From contig JAEZGK010000077.1 in assembly GCA_023437365.1 (NCBI GenBank), positions 62,001 through 126,000 of the forward strand: DNA of 64,000 bases, in the 5' to 3' direction. Made by a program: the position numbers and the translations under genes. Below, in pieces: positions 35,430 to 45,250 of this stretch (the first letter of the stretch is position 1; the number at the start of each line of letters is the position of its first letter). Source of the DNA: Bacillota bacterium. GTDB taxonomy: Bacteria > Bacillota > Clostridia > Lachnospirales > Lachnospiraceae. The notes under the pieces are model-generated. The model searched no databases. It saw only the letters and a list, made by a program, of their open reading frames with translations, and was not told where the DNA came from.

Positions 35430-35864
35430 ATGCAACAGATTAAAATTAAGTATTTAAGTAACCAGATTGAGAAGCTGCAATATATTGAAGATAAATCGGA
35501 TTGGATTGACTTACGGGCTGCCGAGGAGGTTATACTGAAGGCGGGAGAGTTCCGATTGATCCCGTTAGGGATTGCGATGGAATTGCCTAAGGGCTATGAG
35601 GCGCACATTGTACCGAGAAGCAGTACCTTTAAGAATTTCGGCATTCTGCAGACCAATTCCATGGGAGTTGTGGATGAGAGCTATTGCGGCGACCATGATC
35701 AATGGTTCTTCCCTGCACTTGCTATGCGTGACACAGAAATTCATGTGAATGACCGTATCTGTCAGTTCCGAATCCTGGAGCACCAACCACAGCTTGAATT
35801 TATAGAGGTATCAGAACTAAAGAATGCAGACCGGGGCGGTCATGGAAGCACCGGCAAGCAGTAA
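35430..35864 (+). CDS. dut: dUTP diphosphatase
   Basis: A 144-residue trimeric-type dUTPase. It hydrolyses dUTP to dUMP, limiting uracil in DNA and feeding thymidylate synthesis. Motifs are LIPLGIAMELPKGYEAHIVPRSST (motifs 1 and 2), GVVDESYCGDHDQW (motif 3), NDRICQFRI (motif 4) and the flexible C-terminal RGGHGSTG (motif 5). Sequence such as EYCGDHDQWFFP is typical of the Firmicutes form. AAGGAG precedes the ATG. The next gene starts 20 nt later. Confidence 0.93.
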   Translation: MQQIKIKYLSNQIEKLQYIEDKSDWIDLRAAEEVILKAGEFRLIPLGIAMELPKGYEAHIVPRSSTFKNFGILQTNSMGVVDESYCGDHDQWFFPALAMRDTEIHVNDRICQFRILEHQPQLEFIEVSELKNADRGGHGSTGKQ

Positions 35865-35884
35865 AGGATAATTGGAGGGATACT

Positions 35885-36592
35885 ATGGCGGGTGTGATAA
35901 CGCATATGGTGATTGCCAGGGAAATCATCAAGAGGCTGCCGAAGGATACCATCAGAGAGGAAAGCCTTTTTTATCTTGGTAACCTTGCTCCTGATGCTAT
36001 CCATGCACGAGAAGGCTATATCCGGGCCTTTAAAAAGCATACACATTTTCGAGATGATATTCTGGATGCAGACTTTGAGCTGCCTGAGAACAGGCTGCTA
36101 TTTCATAAAAGATTGGCCGAATTTATCTCACAGAATAAAGACCGTACAGATGATCTTTTTGATCTATATCTAGGGTATGCTGCACATGTCCTGACCGATG
36201 AGCTTTTCATGCTTACCGTCAGGAAGGAATTCTGTGAGGTAATGAAGGGTCAGGGAATAGCTCAAACGGACCCCGGATTTTTCGAGAACATCGTTGGAGA
36301 TATGAATCGCAACGATTTACTGCTGGTCAGGAACTATGAGGATATCGAGGAAGTGAAGAAGAAGCTTTTACAGGCTGAAGTTTATCCTGTCGAGAATTAC
36401 ATCAGCTTTCAGGAGATGCAGGTATGTACAGACTGGATGATCAGGCGGCATTTCTTTGAGGAATATCAACCCGAGCAGCCACTGTATATCAGCTATCAGA
36501 GAACACTGAGCTTCATCCGGGAAGCTGCGGAGTATGTGATTAGTAAGCTGACTGAAGTTGGCAGTCCGATACGGATGCTTCCTGATAGATGA
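35885..36592 (+). CDS. Zinc-dependent phospholipase C-like protein
   Basis: A 235-residue protein with histidine and aspartate motifs of the zinc-dependent phospholipase C fold: MAGVITHMVIAREI near the start, FYLGNLAPDAIH near residue 28, KKHTHFRDDI and GYAAHVLTDELFM near residue 100. There is no signal peptide, so a secreted toxin is unlikely; clostridial cytoplasmic relatives are uncharacterised hydrolases. It is probably cotranscribed with dut. Confidence 0.75.
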   Translation: MAGVITHMVIAREIIKRLPKDTIREESLFYLGNLAPDAIHAREGYIRAFKKHTHFRDDILDADFELPENRLLFHKRLAEFISQNKDRTDDLFDLYLGYAAHVLTDELFMLTVRKEFCEVMKGQGIAQTDPGFFENIVGDMNRNDLLLVRNYEDIEEVKKKLLQAEVYPVENYISFQEMQVCTDWMIRRHFFEEYQPEQPLYISYQRTLSFIREAAEYVISKLTEVGSPIRMLPDR

Positions 36593-36724
36593 TTTCTGAA
36601 TTGACACTACAATCTGCATAACTCACCCTTATGACTAACATAATAAATATTGATTTTACTTATGCTGACACCGAGCTTATACTTAGAGAGGATTTGGGAA
36701 TAATAAGCCAAGGAGGAATTAGCT

Positions 36725-37999
36725 ATGGTTAAAGCAATCGTAGGCGCCAATTGGGGCGACGAAGGAAAAGGTAAGATTACAGACATGCTCGGACAGGAAG
36801 CGGACATTGTGATCCGTTATCAGGGTGGCAGCAATGCAGGGCATACCATCATCAACGAATATGGTAAATTTGCGCTTCATTTACTTCCGTCCGGTGTATT
36901 CTATAAGCATACAACAAGCATTATCGGTAATGGTGTCGCTCTGAATATTCCGTATCTCGTTAAGGAGATCCAAGCTCTGGTAGATCGCGGTGTACCGGCT
37001 CCAAAGATGCTGGTTTCAGACAGAGCACAGATTATGATGCCTTACCATATCTTATTTGATCAGTACGAAGAGGAACGTCTTGGAGGAAAATCCTTCGGTT
37101 CCACGAAGTCTGGTATTGCTCCTTTCTATTCAGATAAATATGCAAAGATCGGTTTCCAGGTATCAGAGCTTTTTGATGCAGAAGCCTTGAGAGAAAAGGT
37201 GAACAGAGTATGTGAGATGAAGAATATCCTTCTTGAGCATATGTATCACAAGCCGGCCATCAATCCCGAGGAATTATATGCAACCTTAATCGAATACAGA
37301 ACCTTAGTGGAACCTTATGTATGTGATGTTGCGGCCTATCTGCACGAAGCCATCAAGGCTGGTAAGAATATATTACTCGAGGGACAGCTGGGTGCTTTAA
37401 AGGATCCCGATTTCGGTATCTATCCGATGGTAACCTCCTCTTCCACCTTGGCAGCATACGGCGCCATCGGCGCAGGTATCCCGCCTTATGAGATCAAGAG
37501 TATTATTACTGTCGTTAAGGCCTATTCCTCCGCTGTCGGTGCCGGTGAATTCGTAAGCGAAATCTTCGGTGAAGAGGCTGATGAGCTCAGAAGGCGAGGC
37601 GGTGACGGCGGTGAATATGGTGCAACCACCGGAAGACCGAGACGTATGGGATGGTTTGATGCGGTTGCCTCCCGTTACGGCTGCAGAATGCAGGGAGCTA
37701 CTGAGGTAGCACTTACAGTCCTTGATGTACTTGGTTATCTTGATACCCTGCCTGTCTGCGTGGGTTATGAGATTGACGGTGTAGTCACGAAGGATTTCCC
37801 GACCACTGTAAAGCTCGCCAAATCGAAGCCGGTTTATGAGTATCTGCCGGGCTGGAAGACAGAAATCAGAGGTATTACCGAATATAAGGATCTGCCGGAG
37901 AACTGCAGGAAGTACATCGAATTCATTGAGAAAGAGCTTGAGGTACCGATTACGATGATTTCCAACGGACCGGGCAGAAACGATATAATCAGAAGATAA
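36725..37999 (+). CDS. purA: Adenylosuccinate synthetase
   Basis: A 424-residue enzyme that makes adenylosuccinate from IMP, aspartate and GTP, the step before PurB. Motifs are VGANWGDEGKGKITD (P-loop with catalytic Asp), GGSNAGHTI, GSTKSGIAPFYSDKYAK, and the arginine-rich end region TTGRPRRMGWFDA. AGGAGG precedes the ATG. It is followed by a structured element with a T-run. Confidence 0.97.
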   Translation: MVKAIVGANWGDEGKGKITDMLGQEADIVIRYQGGSNAGHTIINEYGKFALHLLPSGVFYKHTTSIIGNGVALNIPYLVKEIQALVDRGVPAPKMLVSDRAQIMMPYHILFDQYEEERLGGKSFGSTKSGIAPFYSDKYAKIGFQVSELFDAEALREKVNRVCEMKNILLEHMYHKPAINPEELYATLIEYRTLVEPYVCDVAAYLHEAIKAGKNILLEGQLGALKDPDFGIYPMVTSSSTLAAYGAIGAGIPPYEIKSIITVVKAYSSAVGAGEFVSEIFGEEADELRRRGGDGGEYGATTGRPRRMGWFDAVASRYGCRMQGATEVALTVLDVLGYLDTLPVCVGYEIDGVVTKDFPTTVKLAKSKPVYEYLPGWKTEIRGITEYKDLPENCRKYIEFIEKELEVPITMISNGPGRNDIIRR

Positions 38000-38012
38000 T
38001 CTTTAGAATAAT

Positions 38013-38150
38013 AAAATCTCCTATACTTATGAACTGTCCCCATATGTTAGTTCTAATGATATGTACCCCCTTTGCTGGTTTTGTCCAGTTAAGGGATACA
38101 TTTCAACTTCTAACATATGGCGGCACATCCTTAGGTATGGGAGATTTTTT
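38013..38150 (+). ncRNA. Long structured element with terminator-like end after purA
   Basis: AAAATCTCCTATAC (38013-38026) pairs with GTATGGGAGATTTT (38135-38148), 14 bp with one wobble, then a T-run. Inside, CCATATGTTAG (38040-38050) pairs perfectly with CTAACATATGG (38110-38120), and further in come ATGTA/TACAT, CCC/GGG and CTGG/CCAG (38061-38101). Internal loops flank the middle helix. This is more elaborate than a simple terminator. A 6S-like or regulatory RNA is possible, as is a purA terminator; I could not place it in a known family. Confidence 0.6.
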
Positions 38151-38309
38151 ATGGCTAAATTTTACACATCAATGAAGTTATATGATATATATGCAAGTAC
38201 AATATCTTCCGAGTCAACTTGCTTGTCATCACAGTATTCTGTATGGACAACAGGATTATCCTATGATACGATAAACGTGCATTACAGATAAGAAGGAAAG
38301 GTATACGGT

Positions 38310-40148
38310 ATGAATTTATTAACAATAGAAAATATGAGCAAAAGCTATACGGAACGTATGCTTTTCGACCATGTTACATTTGGAATCGCAGAGGGAGAAA
38401 AAATCGGTATTATTGGCATCAATGGAACCGGAAAATCCACCCTCTTAAAAATAATAGCAGGCATAGAGGAACCCGATGAGGGAACTGTCACGAAGGGTAA
38501 GAAGGTCAGGATCGGATATCTGTCCCAAACACCGGAATTTGATTATAACCAGACAATATTACAGAACGTTGTGCAGGGTCAAAAAGCGGAGGAGGAGTAC
38601 CGTAATCTGGAGGGGGAAGCGAATGCAATGCTTCTGAAGCTTGGGATTGTAGATACGTCAGTCTCTCCGGATAAGCTGTCCGGAGGACAGAAGAAGAGAG
38701 TGGCTTTGGTTCGTACCTTACTGACTCCGGCCGAGCTTCTGGTACTGGACGAGCCGACCAACCATCTGGATAATGAGATGGCAGAATGGTTGGAGGATTA
38801 CTTAATTAAATTCAAGGGTGCCTTCATCATGGTTACCCATGACAGATATTTTCTCGATAAGGTTACCAATAAAATCATCGAATTAGATAAAGGAGCTATT
38901 TACTCCTATCAGGCGAATTACTCCAAATTTCTCGAAATGAAGGCGGAACGTGAGGAGATGATATCCGCCACCGAACGTAAGGCGAAGAGCTTATACCGGG
39001 TAGAGCTGGAATGGATGCAACGGGGAGCCAGAGCACGGTCAACGAAACAGAAGGCACATATTCAACGTTTCGAGGAGCTGCGTGATAGGAAAACAATCGA
39101 AGAGGATAGTAAGGTCGAAATCAACGCACTTTCGGCCAGACTGGGTAAAAAGACGATTGAGCTGAACGGTGTAGAGAAATCCTTCGGTAATAGAAAGCTG
39201 ATTAAGGATTTTACTTATATCCTGCTGCCGGGGGATCGGATCGGTATCATCGGTCCCAATGGCTGCGGAAAATCCACCTTGCTTAATATCCTGACGGGGA
39301 TGTTATCTCCGGACTTCGGTAGTGTCGAGACCGGTACTACAATTAAGCTAGGGTATTTTTCTCAGGAAAATGAATATATGGATGAAAGCCTTAAGGTTAT
39401 TGATTATATCAGAGATACAGCGGAATATATCCAGACCACGGAGGGAACCGCGACTGCTTCCCAGATGTGTGATCGATTTCTCTTCCTCGGCTCAATGCAG
39501 TATACGCAGATCGCGAAGCTCTCCGGTGGTGAGAAACGCAGACTTTATCTGCTAAAGGTTTTGATGGAGGCTCCCAATGTACTGGTACTGGACGAACCGA
39601 CCAATGATCTGGATATAAAGACATTGACAATCCTGGAGGATTATCTGGATACCTTTCCGGGCATTGTCGTTACGGTATCCCATGATCGGTACTTTCTGGA
39701 CAGGATCGCTACAAGGATCTTTTCCTTTGAAGAGGGCATAATTAAGCAATACGAGGGAAACTTTACAGATTATAAGCTGGCTAGAAGCAATCGGGAGGAA
39801 ATGAAAGCAGGTACGGAACTTCGGTCCGGTGGTACCGCGGGGGCACCTTCTGAGGACCAGAAGTCAGCCAGCATCGCTACCTGGAAACAGAAAAGCAATA
39901 AACCGAAATTTACCTATCAGGAACAGAAGGAATTCGATACCATAGATGAGGATATTACAAAACTGGAGGCTCAGCTTGAAGAGACTGATCAGATAATAGC
40001 ACAGGAGTCAACAAATTATGCAAAGCTCCAGGAACTGATGAAGAAAAAGGATGAGCTGGCGAAAGCACTCGAGGATAAGATGGAACGCTGGGTCTATCTG
40101 AACGATCTGGCGGAGCAGATTGAAGCAGCAAAGCTTGAGAATAAATAA
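38310..40148 (+). CDS. ABC-F family ATPase, Uup-like
   Basis: A 612-residue soluble protein with two ABC domains: first Walker A GINGTGKSTLL and LDEPTNHLD, second GPNGCGKSTLL and LDEPTNDLD. An ABC-F linker with charged helices (MKAEREEMISATERKAKSL...RGARARSTKQKAHIQRFEEL) lies between them. The end (about 540-612) is a coiled coil, EQKEFDTIDEDITKLEAQLEE, as in Uup. ABC-F proteins act on ribosomes; Uup-like members also act on DNA stability. There are no membrane segments. A resistance role is possible but not indicated. Confidence 0.9.
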   Translation: MNLLTIENMSKSYTERMLFDHVTFGIAEGEKIGIIGINGTGKSTLLKIIAGIEEPDEGTVTKGKKVRIGYLSQTPEFDYNQTILQNVVQGQKAEEEYRNLEGEANAMLLKLGIVDTSVSPDKLSGGQKKRVALVRTLLTPAELLVLDEPTNHLDNEMAEWLEDYLIKFKGAFIMVTHDRYFLDKVTNKIIELDKGAIYSYQANYSKFLEMKAEREEMISATERKAKSLYRVELEWMQRGARARSTKQKAHIQRFEELRDRKTIEEDSKVEINALSARLGKKTIELNGVEKSFGNRKLIKDFTYILLPGDRIGIIGPNGCGKSTLLNILTGMLSPDFGSVETGTTIKLGYFSQENEYMDESLKVIDYIRDTAEYIQTTEGTATASQMCDRFLFLGSMQYTQIAKLSGGEKRRLYLLKVLMEAPNVLVLDEPTNDLDIKTLTILEDYLDTFPGIVVTVSHDRYFLDRIATRIFSFEEGIIKQYEGNFTDYKLARSNREEMKAGTELRSGGTAGAPSEDQKSASIATWKQKSNKPKFTYQEQKEFDTIDEDITKLEAQLEETDQIIAQESTNYAKLQELMKKKDELAKALEDKMERWVYLNDLAEQIEAAKLENK

Positions 40149-40154
40149 GAAAAG

Positions 40155-40217
40155 CCTACCTGAGAAACTAATGTTAGGAGCTTCCACAAAATGGGGTGCC
40201 AGATTATTTCAGGTAGG
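40155..40217. terminator. Long-loop terminator between convergent genes
   Basis: CCTACCTGA (40155-40163) pairs with TCAGGTAGG (40209-40217) across a long loop, followed by TTT. It lies between the ABC-F gene and the minus-strand DUF2164 gene. Confidence 0.4.
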
Positions 40218-40231
40218 TTTCATTACGATTT

Positions 40232-40495
40232 CTAATTTTCTTCCTTATACAAAGTATAATAATCTGCTTCGATATCCTCTATACGCTTGCTATACCAACG
40301 CTTAGCATCGTCCAGTGCTTTGTTGTAGATGGATTTGCCAAGATGATCGAGAAAAAAGTCCAGGATACTCTCAGAGGCAATGATACCAAGCTTTTCGTCT
40401 CGTTCGGTCTCAAAATAATAAATGATTTCTTCCTGAAGCTTTTTTCTTTCCTCGCTGGTCAGGTTTATCCCAAGAGATGCCGGTTTTTTAATCAT
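40232..40495 (-). CDS. DUF2164 family protein
   Basis: An 87-residue protein: LTSEERKKLQEEIIYYFETERDEKLGIIASESILDFFLDHLGKSIYNKALDDAKRW, which fits DUF2164. No function is established for the family; it is helical and acidic, with no membrane segment. Transcribed convergently with the ABC-F gene. Confidence 0.82.
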   Translation of the reverse strand: MIKKPASLGINLTSEERKKLQEEIIYYFETERDEKLGIIASESILDFFLDHLGKSIYNKALDDAKRWYSKRIEDIEADYYTLYKEEN

Positions 40496-40637
40496 AGCTT
40501 ATTCGCCTTTCTGGATCAGTATAGTTATGTATTCAGTTATAATTGATTTCTCTTTATTTGTAAAGGGATATATCGGATGAATGCTTCTGGTTGGAAAGTA
40601 GCTTCGGAGTGTTCTACATAGAAGGAGGGCATAACAA

Positions 40638-41792
40638 ATGAATATTTCCAAAAGAAATGCGAACTATATTGTACAGGAAATCAGTAAAATTATCGGTGAA
40701 AAAATTAATATGATGAATGGGGATGGCGTAATCATTGCCAGCAGCGATGCTAGCCGTATCGGCAGCTTTCATTCAGCAGCGAAGGAATTGATTGATCAGA
40801 AGCTTCAGGAAGTAGTTGTGAAAAGTGACGGGGAATATGAGGGGGCACGCTCCGGACTTAATCTTGCAATCAATTTCCAAGAGGAGATCGTAGGCGTAAT
40901 CGGTGTAACAGGTCCGTACGAGGAGGTCTCAAAATACGGATATATCATTAAGAAAATGACAGAAATTCTGCTTCTTGATCAGTACTATAAAGAACAGAAG
41001 GATATTGATAAACGTATCAAGGAGCGTTTTCTGGATGAATGGATGTTTGGAGAATCCAAGAACATCACACCTCAGTTTATAAAGCAAGGAAGATCGCTGG
41101 ATATTGATATTACCATACCAAGAAGAATCATGATGGTTTCATTTAAGATGCTTAAGAATATGGAACCGGCTGAAGAGCAGAGAATGATTGATTCGGCAGA
41201 AATAACCATAAAAGATATCATCAGAGACAAAAAGAATAGCTGTTTTTTAAGAAGCGGCGCGGAGCTGATCTGCGCGGTGGCGGACTGTTCGGACGAGGAG
41301 ATGCAAAAGCTTGCCGAGCAAATGAAGCAGGAGGTTGAAAATCGCTATCCGCTGGTATTTTGCTGCGGTATTGACGCAGGCTGTGAAGGATATATATTTA
41401 TTCATAATAATATCTTAAGAGCAAGCAAAGCATTAAAGACCTCGATGCGGTCTCCGCAGAAGGGGATCAGACTATATACAAGTATCACTATGGAAATATT
41501 TCAAAGTGAGCTTTCAGAAACTATTAAAAGAGAATATATTAATCGAATTTTTAAAGACAGCAGTATCGAGGAGATCGACCGATGGATTCAACTCCTGAAT
41601 GTTTTTTATGAGGAAGAGGGATCTGTTAATGCTACTGCTCAAAGGCTGTTTATGCATAAAAACACGTTACAGTATAAATTAAAAAAGATTAAAGAAAGAA
41701 CCGGATATGATCCACGTTCTATACGCTATTCCTCCTTATTTTACAATGCAATTCATTTTTACCAGGACATTCACGATAACATAATTACTTAG
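40638..41792 (+). CDS. cdaR: CdaR-family sugar diacid regulator
   Basis: A 384-residue regulator. The N-terminal sugar-diacid recognition domain (about 1-130) holds IVQEISKIIGEKINMMNGDGVIIASSD and GLNLAINFQEEIVGVIGVTGP. The C-terminal PucR-type helix-turn-helix reads NATAQRLFMHKNTLQYKLKKIKERTG, residues 335-362. CdaR activates glycerate and glucarate/galactarate use. The next gene is glycerate kinase, 234 nt downstream, so it probably regulates that gene. Confidence 0.9.
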   Translation: MNISKRNANYIVQEISKIIGEKINMMNGDGVIIASSDASRIGSFHSAAKELIDQKLQEVVVKSDGEYEGARSGLNLAINFQEEIVGVIGVTGPYEEVSKYGYIIKKMTEILLLDQYYKEQKDIDKRIKERFLDEWMFGESKNITPQFIKQGRSLDIDITIPRRIMMVSFKMLKNMEPAEEQRMIDSAEITIKDIIRDKKNSCFLRSGAELICAVADCSDEEMQKLAEQMKQEVENRYPLVFCCGIDAGCEGYIFIHNNILRASKALKTSMRSPQKGIRLYTSITMEIFQSELSETIKREYINRIFKDSSIEEIDRWIQLLNVFYEEEGSVNATAQRLFMHKNTLQYKLKKIKERTGYDPRSIRYSSLFYNAIHFYQDIHDNIIT

Positions 41793-42026
41793 TGAACAGG
41801 GAAAAAATATATTGTGATAACTGTACCTTGATGTCTAATGTAACAATAATATGTGGGGTAATTCGTCTCTGATAACATAGACACCACCTCCGTGCCGATT
41901 TATAATGAAATAACATGAAACGACATCGAATACGTAGATGAATCATATGTAAAATTTAACACATAGGAGAGGCTGTCAAGAACCGTATTATAATGCGACA
42001 GCCTATCCCGATAAGGAGGACAATTT

Positions 42027-43175
42027 ATGAGCAAGTTTTTATTGATTCCGGATTCCTTTAAAGGAACCATGAGTTCAGACGAGATCTGCTCAATTATGGA
42101 AAAAGCAATCAGACGGAATTATCCTGATGCCCAGACGATTTCTATACCGGTTGCGGACGGCGGTGAAGGCAGTGTGGAAGCCTTTCTGAAGGCAATGGGC
42201 GGTGAAAAAGTTACAGTTACAGTAAAGGGACCCTATTTTCAGGATATGGAAGCCTTCTATGGTATCATAGATCATGGAAGAACTGCTATCATTGAGATGG
42301 CTGCTTGTGCAGGGCTGCCACTTGTGGAGAATAACCCTGATCCGAGAAGGACGACTACCTACGGTGTGGGGCAGCTGATAGAAGCTGCAATATCACGTGG
42401 CTGTAAAAAGATTATTATGGGCTTGGGCGGTAGCTGTACGAACGATGCCGGAGCCGGTGCTGCGGCTGCACTGGGAGTAAGCTTCATTAATTTTTCTGGC
42501 GATTCCTTTATTCCTACCGGTGGGACCTTAAAGGAGATTGCCCATATTGATACCTCAAAGCTTCTGCCCTCCTTGAAGGAGATAGAGTTAGTCACCATGT
42601 GCGATATTGATAATCCGCTCTATGGCGAAAAAGGTGCGGCATATGTATTTGCTCCTCAAAAGGGAGCTTCTCCCGAGGTCGTAAAGGAACTGGATGATAA
42701 CCTAAGACATTTGGATCAGATCCTTCAAAAGGATTTAAAGCTGTATCTGGCAGATATTAAGGGAGCAGGATCTGCCGGAGGTATGGGCTGCGGAATGGTT
42801 GCATTTTTTGGCTCGACACTACAGATGGGTATTGAGACAGTACTGGATACAGTCAAATTCGATGAATTATTAAAGGATACGGATTATGTTTTTAGTGGTG
42901 AGGGAAAGATTGATGCCCAGAGCATACGCGGTAAGGTAGTGATCGGGATAGCAAAGCGAACAAAGAAGGCAAACGTACCGCTACTTGCATTTGTCGGGGA
43001 TATCGGAGATGATGTTGAAGAAGCATATGAACTGGGCGTCACAGGGATCTTCAGCATTAACCGTGTCGCAATAGAATATCGGGAAGCCAAGAAGCGGGCC
43101 AGACAGGATCTGTTTTTAACAGTGGATAATCTGATGCGCTATATGAAGGCTATGGAGACACTCCATAGAAAGTGA
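42027..43175 (+). CDS. garK: Glycerate kinase
   Basis: A 382-residue kinase of the GarK family that phosphorylates D-glycerate, generally to 2-phosphoglycerate. Motifs are LIPDSFKGTMSSDEI at the start, VADGGEGSVEAFL, GLGGSCTNDAGAGAAAALG near residue 133, and SGEGKIDAQSIRGK near residue 290. AAGGAGG precedes the ATG. The leader (41793-42026) has a hairpin AGGCTGTC/GACAGCCT near 41972-42005. The preceding CdaR gene supports diacid or glycerate catabolism. Confidence 0.93.
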   Translation: MSKFLLIPDSFKGTMSSDEICSIMEKAIRRNYPDAQTISIPVADGGEGSVEAFLKAMGGEKVTVTVKGPYFQDMEAFYGIIDHGRTAIIEMAACAGLPLVENNPDPRRTTTYGVGQLIEAAISRGCKKIIMGLGGSCTNDAGAGAAAALGVSFINFSGDSFIPTGGTLKEIAHIDTSKLLPSLKEIELVTMCDIDNPLYGEKGAAYVFAPQKGASPEVVKELDDNLRHLDQILQKDLKLYLADIKGAGSAGGMGCGMVAFFGSTLQMGIETVLDTVKFDELLKDTDYVFSGEGKIDAQSIRGKVVIGIAKRTKKANVPLLAFVGDIGDDVEEAYELGVTGIFSINRVAIEYREAKKRARQDLFLTVDNLMRYMKAMETLHRK

Positions 43176-43275
43176 AGTAGTCGGCATTTCTGCATTCGTA
43201 GGAAGCTAGAAGCCATAAGCTCTGATCGTGAATTGGAAACGGCTGTGGCAGGAATATTAGTTATCCGGAAGATTT

Positions 43276-43318
43276 AAGGGTGTGTCTCAAACAGAATATT
43301 AGTTTGAGACACACCCTT
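43276..43318. terminator. Bidirectional terminator between garK and the ABC operon
   Basis: AAGGGTGTGTCTCAAAC (43276-43292) pairs perfectly over 17 bp with GTTTGAGACACACCCTT (43302-43318). It is flanked by A- and T-rich sequence and serves two convergent units. Confidence 0.85.
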
Positions 43319-43372
43319 GATTTACTGCTTATTACTTAACTTAGCCAGTGAATGCTGAAGGTATAGAATTCC

Positions 43373-45250
43373 TTATGCTGTCTGCTCAAATTGTGAATTG
43401 TACAGGTTAGCATAGAAACTGCCCTTTGCAAGCAACTCTGTATGTGTACCCTGTTCTACGATGTCACCCTCATTCATGACAAGAATCCAATCTGCATCGC
43501 GGATGGTTGACAGGCGGTGAGCGATGATAAAGCTGGTTCTTCCCTTCATCAGGCTGTCCATTGCCCTTTGTATCATGATTTCGGTTCTGGTATCAACCGA
43601 ACTGGTGGCTTCATCCAGAATCAAGATCTTTGGATCAGCCAGGATAGCTCTTGCAATGGTCAGCAGCTGCTTCTGTCCCTGGGAGACATTGCTTGCTTCT
43701 TCATTTAATATCATCTGATAGCCGTCCGGAAGAGTAGAGATGAAGTGATGAACATGAGCCGCTTTGGCTGCTCTGATTACCTCTTCATCAGTTGCCTCCA
43801 GCTTGGAATAACGGATATTCTCCATAATGGTTCCGTTAAACAGCCAGGTATCCTGCAATACCATACCGAAGAGCTTTCGGAGGTCACTTCGGTCAAATTC
43901 CTGAATATTATGACCGTCGATTAATATAGTTCCGCTGTTAATGTCATAGAAACGCATCAATAGCTTAACCATTGTGGTTTTACCTGCACCGGTGGGACCG
44001 ACGATAGCGATCTTCTGGCCTTTGTTTACCTTAGTGCTAAAGTCATTGATAATAATCTTATCCGGATGATATCCGAAATGTACATTCTTGAATTCAACAT
44101 TACCAGCAATCCCTGTAATGGATACAGGATTTTCTATAGTCTGTACCTCTTCCTCTACAGCCAGAAATTCAAATACCCTTTCTGCTGCAGCGGCGGTTGA
44201 CTGGAACATATTTGTCACCTGCATCAGCTGATTGATCGGCTGAGTGAAGAGGCGGATATACTGGAAGAAGGATTGAATCTGTCCAACCTGAATCTTGCCC
44301 TTGATAGCGAGATAACCGCCGAGTATAGCAACACCCACATATCCGATGTTACCGATGAACGACATGATCGGCATCATAAGGCCGGACAGGAACTGTGATT
44401 TCCAAGCGGCTTCATAAAGCTTCTCATTCTTTTCGGCAAATTCTTTCTGGGCTTCTTCCTCTTTATTGAATACCTTAACGATGTTATGTCCACCGTAAAC
44501 CTCTTCCACCTGACCATTGACATGACCTAAATACTCCTGTTGCTGCTTAAAGTATTTCTGTGACTTCTTAATAACTTTGCCAACTACAATACCGGAGAGC
44601 GGAAGAATGACCAAGGCCAGCAAGGTCATCGGAACGCTAATTCTCAACATCATAATGAGAACACCGATAATTGAGACAACCGAAGTAATCAACTGTGATA
44701 AGCTTTGGTTTAAACTGGTGCCCAGAGTATCAATATCATTGGTTACTCTGGATAGGATTTCGCCATGGGAGGTAGTGTCAAAATAATTCATCGGCATCCG
44801 GTGAACCTTTTCCGAGATATCTTTACGGAACTTATAGGTTACCTTTTGAGCAATACCGTTCATAATCCAGCCCTGAACAAAGGAGAACAGGGCGCTGACA
44901 CCGTACAGGGTAATCAGGGTGATCAGAATCCTCGCTACCTTATCGAAATTGATTCCTCCCCCGCCACTTAACTTACTGAGCAGTCCATTGAAGATTTCTG
45001 TGGTAGCATCACCCATGATGGTCGGGCCGATGATGGAGAATATCGTACTGCCTATGGCAAAAATAAGCATGATAAGAAAACCGATCCTATATTTTGAAAG
45101 GCTTGCAACCAGTTTCTTCATGGTCCCTTTGAAATCCTTAGCCTTTTCTCCGGGCATCATCCCGGGAGGCCCTCCGGGACCTATTCCTGTCCTTTTCCTT
45201 CCGGGAGCAGGTGTCTTAGGAGTTTCTTCTCTGTTATCTTCTCTACTCAT
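43373..45250 (-). CDS. ABC transporter, fused permease-ATPase, catalytic half
   Basis: A 625-residue half-transporter. The N-terminal 50 residues are charged and proline/glycine-rich (GPGGPPGMMPGEKAK), then come six membrane helices. The ATPase has Walker A GPTGAGKTTM near 410, signature SNVSQGQKQLL near 515 and Walker B ILILDEATSSVDTRTE, with the catalytic glutamate present. The start overlaps the upstream gene by 8 nt, implying translational coupling and a heterodimer, as in multidrug exporters of the BmrCD/LmrCD type. Confidence 0.92.
   Translation of the reverse strand: MSREDNREETPKTPAPGRKRTGIGPGGPPGMMPGEKAKDFKGTMKKLVASLSKYRIGFLIMLIFAIGSTIFSIIGPTIMGDATTEIFNGLLSKLSGGGGINFDKVARILITLITLYGVSALFSFVQGWIMNGIAQKVTYKFRKDISEKVHRMPMNYFDTTSHGEILSRVTNDIDTLGTSLNQSLSQLITSVVSIIGVLIMMLRISVPMTLLALVILPLSGIVVGKVIKKSQKYFKQQQEYLGHVNGQVEEVYGGHNIVKVFNKEEEAQKEFAEKNEKLYEAAWKSQFLSGLMMPIMSFIGNIGYVGVAILGGYLAIKGKIQVGQIQSFFQYIRLFTQPINQLMQVTNMFQSTAAAAERVFEFLAVEEEVQTIENPVSITGIAGNVEFKNVHFGYHPDKIIINDFSTKVNKGQKIAIVGPTGAGKTTMVKLLMRFYDINSGTILIDGHNIQEFDRSDLRKLFGMVLQDTWLFNGTIMENIRYSKLEATDEEVIRAAKAAHVHHFISTLPDGYQMILNEEASNVSQGQKQLLTIARAILADPKILILDEATSSVDTRTEIMIQRAMDSLMKGRTSFIIAHRLSTIRDADWILVMNEGDIVEQGTHTELLAKGSFYANLYNSQFEQTA

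Noticed and set aside
38151..38291. 46-codon ORF after the purA structured element
   Set aside because: GGGAG stands at a fair distance, but it is part of the terminator stem and the T-run would end transcription before the ORF. The peptide has no recognisable feature.
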